From NCBI RefSeq assembly GCF_003248355.1, contig NZ_QKWY01000001.1, positions 496,001 through 560,000 of the forward strand: DNA of 64,000 bases, given 5' to 3'. Positions 59,492-64,000 of this stretch are shown one piece after another (the stretch's first letter is position 1; every line of letters starts with the position of its first letter). The notes beneath the pieces were generated by a model that worked only from the letters and a program-made list of their open reading frames with translations, had not been told where the DNA came from and made no database searches. The stretch is from Streptomyces sp. AC1-42W. Lineage in GTDB: Bacteria > Actinomycetota > Actinomycetes > Streptomycetales > Streptomycetaceae. The position numbers and the translations under genes were made by a program.

Positions 59492-60865
59492 GTGGAGAGA
59501 TCCATGCTCCGCAGACGGGCCCTGGCCGCGTGTACCGCCACCGTGGCCGTCGGCGCGCTCGCGATCGCCGGTCTGACCGGCACCGCGTCCGCCGATCCCG
59601 CCCCCCACGCCCCCACCGACGCGGCGGACTCCGCCCAACTCTCACCGGGTCTGCTCAAGGCCATGCAGCGGGACCTCGGACTGACCGCGTCCGAGGCCCG
59701 CAGCCGCATAGCCAACGAGGCGCAGGCCACCGCCGTCACCGCCGGGCTGAAGTACTCCCTCGGGGACAACTTCGCCGGTGCCCGCGTCTCCGGTGACACG
59801 GCCAAGCTGACCGTGTCCACCACCAGCGCCGCGGACGCCGCCCGCATCGCGAAGACCGGCGCCCGCGCCGAGGTCGTCGACCACAGCCTGGCGGAGCTGA
59901 ACACCGCCAAGGCCGCCCTGGACCGGGTCGCACTGCGCAAGGCCCCCAAGAACGTCCCGTCCTGGTACGTGGACGTCAGCACCAACCGGGTCGTCGTCCA
60001 GGCCGGCAAGACCGCCGCCGCCGAGGCGTTCCTCGCCAAGGCCGGGGTGGACCGCGCCCTGGTGAAGATCGCGCACTCCACCGAGCAGCCCCGCACCTTC
60101 GCGGACCTGCGCGGCGGCGACGCGTACTACATGAACGGCTCCGGCCGCTGCTCCATCGGCTTCCCCGTCAAGCGCGGCACCCAGAGCGGCTTCGTCAGCG
60201 CCGGGCACTGCGGCCGCCCCGGCACCAGCACGAGCGGCTACAACCAGCAGGCCCAGGGCTCCTTCCAGGGCTCGACGTTCCCCGGCCGCGACTACTCCTG
60301 GGTCGCCACCAACTCCAACTGGACCCCGCGTCCCCTGGTGAACGGCTACGGCAACGCCGACGTCACGGTCACCGGCTCCACCGAGGCGATCGAGGGCCAG
60401 TCCGTCTGCCGCTCGGGCTCCACGACCGGCTGGCACTGCGGCACCATCCAGCAGCGCAACAGCAGCGTCACCTACCAGGAGGGCACCGTCTCCGGCGTGA
60501 CCCGGACCAACGTGTGCGCCGAACCCGGTGACTCCGGCGGTTCGTTCATCTCCGGCAGCCAGGCGCAGGGCGTCACCTCCGGTGGCACCGGCAACTGCTC
60601 GCAGGGCGGTGTGACGTACTTCCAGCCCATCAACGCCGCGCTCCAGGCGTACGGCGTGACCCTGGTGACCAACGGCGGCCCCACCACGCCGCCGCCGGAC
60701 CCGACCGACCCGCCGAACCCCGGCGGCACCTGGGCGGCCGGCACCAACTACGCGGCCGGTGACGTCGTGACGTACGGCTCGGCGAGCTACCGCTGCCTCC
60801 AGGGCCACCTGGCGCAGCCCGGCTGGACCCCGCCGAACGTTCCGGCCCTCTGGCAGGCGCTGTAA
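59492..60865 (+). CDS. sprC: Streptogrisin C-like secreted serine protease with chitin-binding module
   Basis: 457 residues from GTG 59492 (AAGGAGA upstream), the length of streptogrisin C precursor. Signal peptide to about ASADP. Then an alpha-lytic-type propeptide (QLSPGLLKAMQRDLGLTASE). The mature S1 domain has the triad: His in FVSAGHCGRPG, Asp in GRDYSWVA, Ser in EPGDSGGSFISG. A Pro/Thr linker (TTPPPDPTDPPNPGGT) leads to a CBM5/12 module (GDVVTYGSASYRCLQGHLAQ). It degrades protein, perhaps on chitin-rich surfaces. Confidence 0.92.
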   Translation: MERSMLRRRALAACTATVAVGALAIAGLTGTASADPAPHAPTDAADSAQLSPGLLKAMQRDLGLTASEARSRIANEAQATAVTAGLKYSLGDNFAGARVSGDTAKLTVSTTSAADAARIAKTGARAEVVDHSLAELNTAKAALDRVALRKAPKNVPSWYVDVSTNRVVVQAGKTAAAEAFLAKAGVDRALVKIAHSTEQPRTFADLRGGDAYYMNGSGRCSIGFPVKRGTQSGFVSAGHCGRPGTSTSGYNQQAQGSFQGSTFPGRDYSWVATNSNWTPRPLVNGYGNADVTVTGSTEAIEGQSVCRSGSTTGWHCGTIQQRNSSVTYQEGTVSGVTRTNVCAEPGDSGGSFISGSQAQGVTSGGTGNCSQGGVTYFQPINAALQAYGVTLVTNGGPTTPPPDPTDPPNPGGTWAAGTNYAAGDVVTYGSASYRCLQGHLAQPGWTPPNVPALWQAL

Positions 60866-60874
60866 CACCCGCTT

Positions 60875-60913
60875 CCGCGTCGCAGGTGCTGTGACACCGG
60901 CCCTGCGACGCGG
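60875..60913 (+). terminator. Terminator after the protease gene
   Basis: CCGCGTCGCAGG at 60875 pairs with CCTGCGACGCGG ending 60913 (12-base perfect stem), 10 bases after the stop. Confidence 0.75.
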
Positions 60914-61038
60914 GCGACAACCCCTCATTACCGGCCCACCCTCTCCGGATCGAGGAGCGGGGCCCGGAGCAGCGTCGCTCCGGGCCCCCCGCACCGCGCA
61001 CGTGCCCCTTCCCCACCGTCCCGAGGAGACCGTCAGCC

Positions 61039-61896
61039 ATGTCCCCCGAGCCCAACGAATCCATCGAACCGGCAGCCGCCGAAGCCGCAGGCGGCCCGGC
61101 CATCAGCCGGAAGTCCCTGCTCAAGGCCGCGCTCGTGGCCACCGCCGTGCCGCTGTTCGCGGGCGGTGGGGTCGCCCTCGCCCGCGACGCCGGCAAGAGC
61201 GGCGAGCTGCTCGCCCCCACGCCGGACTGCGACGACGGCGACGAGCCGACGCACGACCAGATGGAGGGCCCGTACTTCAAGCCCAACTCGCCCCTCCGCA
61301 CCAGCCTGGTGACCTCCTCGACGCCCGGCGTCCCGCTGACCGTCAGCGGCTACGTCTTCGGCCGTGAGTGCCGCCCCATCCCCGGCGTGCTGCTCGACTT
61401 CTGGCAGGCCGACGACAACGGCGAGTACGACATGAGCGGGTACAACTTCCGCGGTCACCAGTTCACCGACCAGAGCGGCGCGTTCTCCCTGACCACGATC
61501 GTGCCGGGCCTGTACCCGGGCCGCACCCGCCACATCCACGTCAAGGCGCAGGCGCCGGGCTCCGGCATCCTCACCACCCAGCTGTACTTCCCGGGCGAGC
61601 CGCGCAACGGCACCGACATGCTGTACGACCCCGCGCTGCTCATGAACGTCCGGACGGCCGGCTCCGGCAAGCAGGGCAGTTTCGACTTCGTCCTCAACGT
61701 CGCCCAGCAGCCGGACCCGACCGACCCGCCGGACCCGACCGACCCGCCGACCGGCGGTACCTGGGCGGCCGGGACGGCCTACACCGCGGGAGACCGCGTC
61801 ACATACGGCGGGGTCGCGTACCGCTGTCTGCAGGCTCACACCGCTCTGACCGGCTGGGAGCCGCCGAATGTCCCCGCGTTGTGGGAACGCGGGTAG
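61039..61896 (+). CDS. Secreted intradiol dioxygenase-like protein with CBM5/12 module
   Basis: 285 residues. The N-terminal signal (ISRKSLLKAALVATAVPLFA) resembles a Tat signal with RK in place of RR. The dioxygenase part keeps Fe-ligand motifs: first Tyr in MEGPYFKPN, second Tyr and His in YDMSGYNFRGHQF, and RTRHIHVKAQ. After a PDPTDPPDPTDPP linker comes a CBM5/12 module (VTYGGVAYRCLQAHTALTGW). Similar Streptomyces enzymes fusing an aromatic dioxygenase to a carbohydrate-binding module act on lignin-derived catechols outside the cell, from memory. It lies next to the protease with the same module. Confidence 0.88.
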   Translation: MSPEPNESIEPAAAEAAGGPAISRKSLLKAALVATAVPLFAGGGVALARDAGKSGELLAPTPDCDDGDEPTHDQMEGPYFKPNSPLRTSLVTSSTPGVPLTVSGYVFGRECRPIPGVLLDFWQADDNGEYDMSGYNFRGHQFTDQSGAFSLTTIVPGLYPGRTRHIHVKAQAPGSGILTTQLYFPGEPRNGTDMLYDPALLMNVRTAGSGKQGSFDFVLNVAQQPDPTDPPDPTDPPTGGTWAAGTAYTAGDRVTYGGVAYRCLQAHTALTGWEPPNVPALWERG

Positions 61897-61934
61897 ACGA
61901 GCAGACCGGCCGAGCGGCCGTAACCGCCGCGCCC

Positions 61935-61967
61935 CCGCGCCTCCGGGCTCTCTCCCCGGAGGCGCGG
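61935..61967 (+). terminator. Terminator after the dioxygenase gene
   Basis: CCGCGCCTCCGG pairs with CCGGAGGCGCGG (12-base perfect stem, 9-base loop) 38 bases after the stop. Confidence 0.75.
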
Positions 61968-62026
61968 CGGGCGCACGGCCCGGACCGGAGGGGGTTCGGT
62001 TCGGGCCGCATCTCTTCTCCCTCCTC

Positions 62027-62207
62027 CCAGGGCCTGTATTGAGTTCCCCGTCTGCGCCCCGACGCCCGGCACGCACGCTCGCCGCACGGCGCCCCAGGAC
62101 AGGTGGCTCCGCCACATGACCTGGACCGCCGCACACCGATCGCACGCACCGACCGCCGCCGCGCCCGCCCTCCGGGCGGACGACGGGGAACTCAATACAG
62201 GCCCTGG
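62027..62207. mobile_element. MITE-like element with 26-bp perfect terminal inverted repeats
   Basis: The arm at 62027-62052 is exactly mirrored at 62182-62207; both contain GGCCTGTATTGAGTTCCCC. The 129-base centre has no coding content. The shape (about 180 bases, long perfect terminal repeats, intergenic) fits a non-autonomous insertion mobilised by an IS in trans. No clear target duplication was found. Confidence 0.7.
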
Positions 62208-62231
62208 CCCCCTCGCGCTCGCACCGCGCGT

Positions 62232-63944
62232 TCACTTCGCGTCGGAGTAGCGCTCCACCACCGCGGTGGTGAACGGAAAACGCACCGGGGTCTCGCCGAA
62301 CACCGTCCGCCCGGCCAGTTCGGCGGCCTCCCGGATCGCCGCCACCACCGCTGCGGCCTCCGCCTCCGGGCAGTGCACGATCACCTCGTCGTGCTGGAAG
62401 AACACCAGTTCCGCCCGGAGGCCGGCGGCCGCGATCGACCGCCGCAGCGCCGCCAGCAGCAGCAGCGCCCAGTCCGCCGCACTGCCCTGGACCACGAAGT
62501 TCCGGGTGAACCGGCCCCGCGCCCGCGCCTCCGCCGAGGCGTAGCCCGGCTGCCGGCCGTAGCCCGATTCGCCGCCGCCCGACCCGTCCGCCGGAACCGG
62601 CTCCTCCTGCGGGATTCCGGCCTCCCCGTCCTCCCCGTGACCCGCCGCGGGCGGGCTGGTCCGGCCCAGCCAGGTGCGGACGAGACGGCCCTCCTCGCCG
62701 GCCTTGGCCGCGTCGTCCACATAGGCCACCGCGCGCGGGAACCTGCGGCGCAGGGCCGCCAGATTCTTCAGCCCGTCCCCGGACGTCTGCCCGTACACCG
62801 CCCCGAGCAGCGCGAGCTTCGCGTGGTCCCGGTCGCCGTGGAAGGCGCGGTCGGACAGCGCGGTGTAGAGGTCGCCCTCATGACCGGCCACCTCCATCAG
62901 ACCGGGGTCGCGCGAGATCGCGGCCAGCACCCTCGGCTCCATCTGGGCGGCGTCCGCGACGACCAGCCGCCAGCCCTCGTCCGCGACGACGGCCCGCCGG
63001 ATCACCTTCGGGATCTGGAGCGCCCCGCCGCCGTTGGTCGTCCACCGCCCGCTCACCGTGCCGCCCGGCTGGTACTCGGGGCGGAAGCGGCCGTCGCGCA
63101 CCCAGTCCTGGAGCCAGCCCCAGCCGTGCGCCGTCCAGATCCGGTACAGCTTCTTGTACGCGATCAGCGGCCCGACCGCCGGATGGTCCAGCGACTCGAT
63201 CTCCCAGCGGCGCGTCGAGCGCACCCGCACCCCGTCCCGCGCGAACGCCCGCACCACGTCGGCCGGCAGATCCGGCCGCACCCGGCGGCCGAACGCGGCG
63301 GACACCTCGTCGGCCAGCTCCGCCAGCCGGCGCGGCTCGCCCCCGCCCGCGTACCGCTCGCCGAGCAGTTCGCGCAGCACCTCGCGGTGGACGTCGGCCC
63401 GCCAGGGCAGGCCCGCGCGGTTCATCTCGGCGGCGACCAGCATCCCGGCCGACTCGGCGGCCGTCAGCAGCCGCATCCGGTCCGGCCGGTCCGTCGCGTC
63501 GTGCCGGGCGAGCTGGGCCGCGTACACCTCGGTCAGGGCCTCCAGGGGCGGCTCCGGGCCCGGCGACGGCTCGAAGAGGGAGGACTGGGAGCCGGGCTCC
63601 GCGGCGCGGGGCGGCGGATCGGGCGGCACCGGGCCGCCCCGCAGCCGCGCCAGGGCGGCCGCCGCCGACCGGGGCTCGCCGAGCCGGCCCTCGTATCCCA
63701 GGAGCAGGGACTCCGCCGCCTCCACGTCGTAGGCGCGCTCCACCCGCACTCCGGCGGCCAGCAGCCGGGGGTAGACGGCGGCCGTGGACCGCCACACCCA
63801 GCGCGCGACGTCCGGCCGGGAGCGGACCGCCTCCGCCACGTCCGGCGCGGTCTGCACCGGGCCCGACGGACGGCCGGCGCGGTCCAGCGGGGCGAGGCGC
63901 GCGGCCCCGTCCTCCGTGACGGCCAGCGCCCAGCGTTCGGTCAT
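62232..63944 (-). CDS. Family A DNA polymerase, short form without 5' nuclease
   Basis: 570 residues from ATG 63944. Polymerase motifs: RPEYQPGGTVSGRWTTNGGG (thumb/palm start), VVADAAQMEPRVLAAISRDP (motif A), HAKLALLGAVYGQTSGDGLK (finger helix, motif B) and LVFFQHDEVIVHCPE (motif C, HDE). The first 150 residues fit the 3'-5' exonuclease fold, but the acidic catalytic residues are not evident. It is about 300 residues shorter than PolI and lacks its 5' nuclease. Streptomyces genomes often carry this bifunctional-type extra polymerase, probably for repair. Confidence 0.88.
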   Translation of the reverse strand: MTERWALAVTEDGAARLAPLDRAGRPSGPVQTAPDVAEAVRSRPDVARWVWRSTAAVYPRLLAAGVRVERAYDVEAAESLLLGYEGRLGEPRSAAAALARLRGGPVPPDPPPRAAEPGSQSSLFEPSPGPEPPLEALTEVYAAQLARHDATDRPDRMRLLTAAESAGMLVAAEMNRAGLPWRADVHREVLRELLGERYAGGGEPRRLAELADEVSAAFGRRVRPDLPADVVRAFARDGVRVRSTRRWEIESLDHPAVGPLIAYKKLYRIWTAHGWGWLQDWVRDGRFRPEYQPGGTVSGRWTTNGGGALQIPKVIRRAVVADEGWRLVVADAAQMEPRVLAAISRDPGLMEVAGHEGDLYTALSDRAFHGDRDHAKLALLGAVYGQTSGDGLKNLAALRRRFPRAVAYVDDAAKAGEEGRLVRTWLGRTSPPAAGHGEDGEAGIPQEEPVPADGSGGGESGYGRQPGYASAEARARGRFTRNFVVQGSAADWALLLLAALRRSIAAAGLRAELVFFQHDEVIVHCPEAEAAAVVAAIREAAELAGRTVFGETPVRFPFTTAVVERYSDAK

Positions 63945-64000
63945 ACGGCCGAGTCTGGCACCCGGCACTGACAGCGGCCGGGAGCCAAGGCTTCGTGCGC

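Noticed and set aside
1..64000. CRISPR arrays
   Set aside because: No series of regularly spaced repeats was noticed; the repeats found are attachment cores, inverted repeats or a short tandem unit at 5788.

Overview
The window is high-GC DNA with actinobacterial gene order and families (AfsA-type hot-dog protein, XRE/DUF5753 regulators with DUF397 and DUF6879 partners, streptogrisin-type protease, acyl-CoA carboxylase beta plus epsilon subunits). It is almost certainly an accessory stretch of a Streptomyces chromosome. All calls were made by reading the sequence; no database search was run.

Layout. (1) 1-14,039 is a stretch bounded by two 43-bp direct copies of the 3' half of a tRNA-Thr(CGT), each followed by a terminator hairpin. 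It carries a Ski2-like helicase (802-4017), then a tightly coupled four-gene SMC system of the Wadjet/Jet kind with DUF2397, DUF2398, TIGR02680 and DUF2399 proteins (4217-12746), and a VapBC toxin-antitoxin pair. No integrase is visible. (2) 14,040-16,700 is a gene graveyard: broken VOC protein, IS701-type transposase, DNA methyltransferase and DUF5655 protein. (3) 16,826-20,302 is a single large HelD-like SF1 helicase with a zinc-binding segment and a C-terminal domain resembling a PD-(D/E)XK nuclease. It is followed by a sequence that also lies just upstream of the second tRNA fragment. (4) 21-31.4 kb is a minus-strand cluster that reads as a benzoxazole (caboxamycin-type) pathway. It has salicylate synthase, KAS III-like acyltransferase, aryl-AMP ligase, carrier protein, amidohydrolase, DAHP synthase, an EntA-like dehydrogenase, PhzD and a PhzE N-terminus. 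It looks dead or crippled: PhzE is cut off at an IS5-type element and the KAS III gene has a one-base frameshift.

(5) 31.7-41 kb holds housekeeping-like and membrane genes: an RNA methyltransferase, an ISL3 element with a perfect 8-bp target duplication next to a GH43 relic, an SDR, a DUF2165 protein, a UbiA prenyltransferase, a two-component system, and a TetR gene with an operator palindrome. (6) 41.2-50.6 kb is a second, plus-strand biosynthetic locus: LuxR regulator, HAD phosphatase, Sfp-type phosphopantetheinyl transferase (opposite strand), acyl-activating enzyme, SDR, ACP, AfsA-like hot-dog protein, YciI-like protein, VAO flavoenzyme, and carboxylase beta and epsilon subunits. It has no ketosynthase, and its product is unknown. 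(7) 50.6-54.6 kb contains a small candidate RiPP operon (radical SAM/SPASM enzyme coupled by ATGA to a 54-residue Cys-bearing peptide) beside an XRE/DUF6879 regulatory trio. (8) An IS1380-type element with a target duplication separates that trio from a second XRE/DUF397 module. (9) 58.6-64 kb holds a phosphotransferase-fold protein, two neighbouring secreted enzymes sharing the same C-terminal binding module (streptogrisin C-like protease and intradiol dioxygenase), a MITE-like inverted repeat, and a family A DNA polymerase.

The most interesting items are the helicase-plus-Wadjet island, the HelD-like helicase with its nuclease-like tail, the damaged benzoxazole cluster, the AfsA-like cluster and the radical SAM peptide operon.
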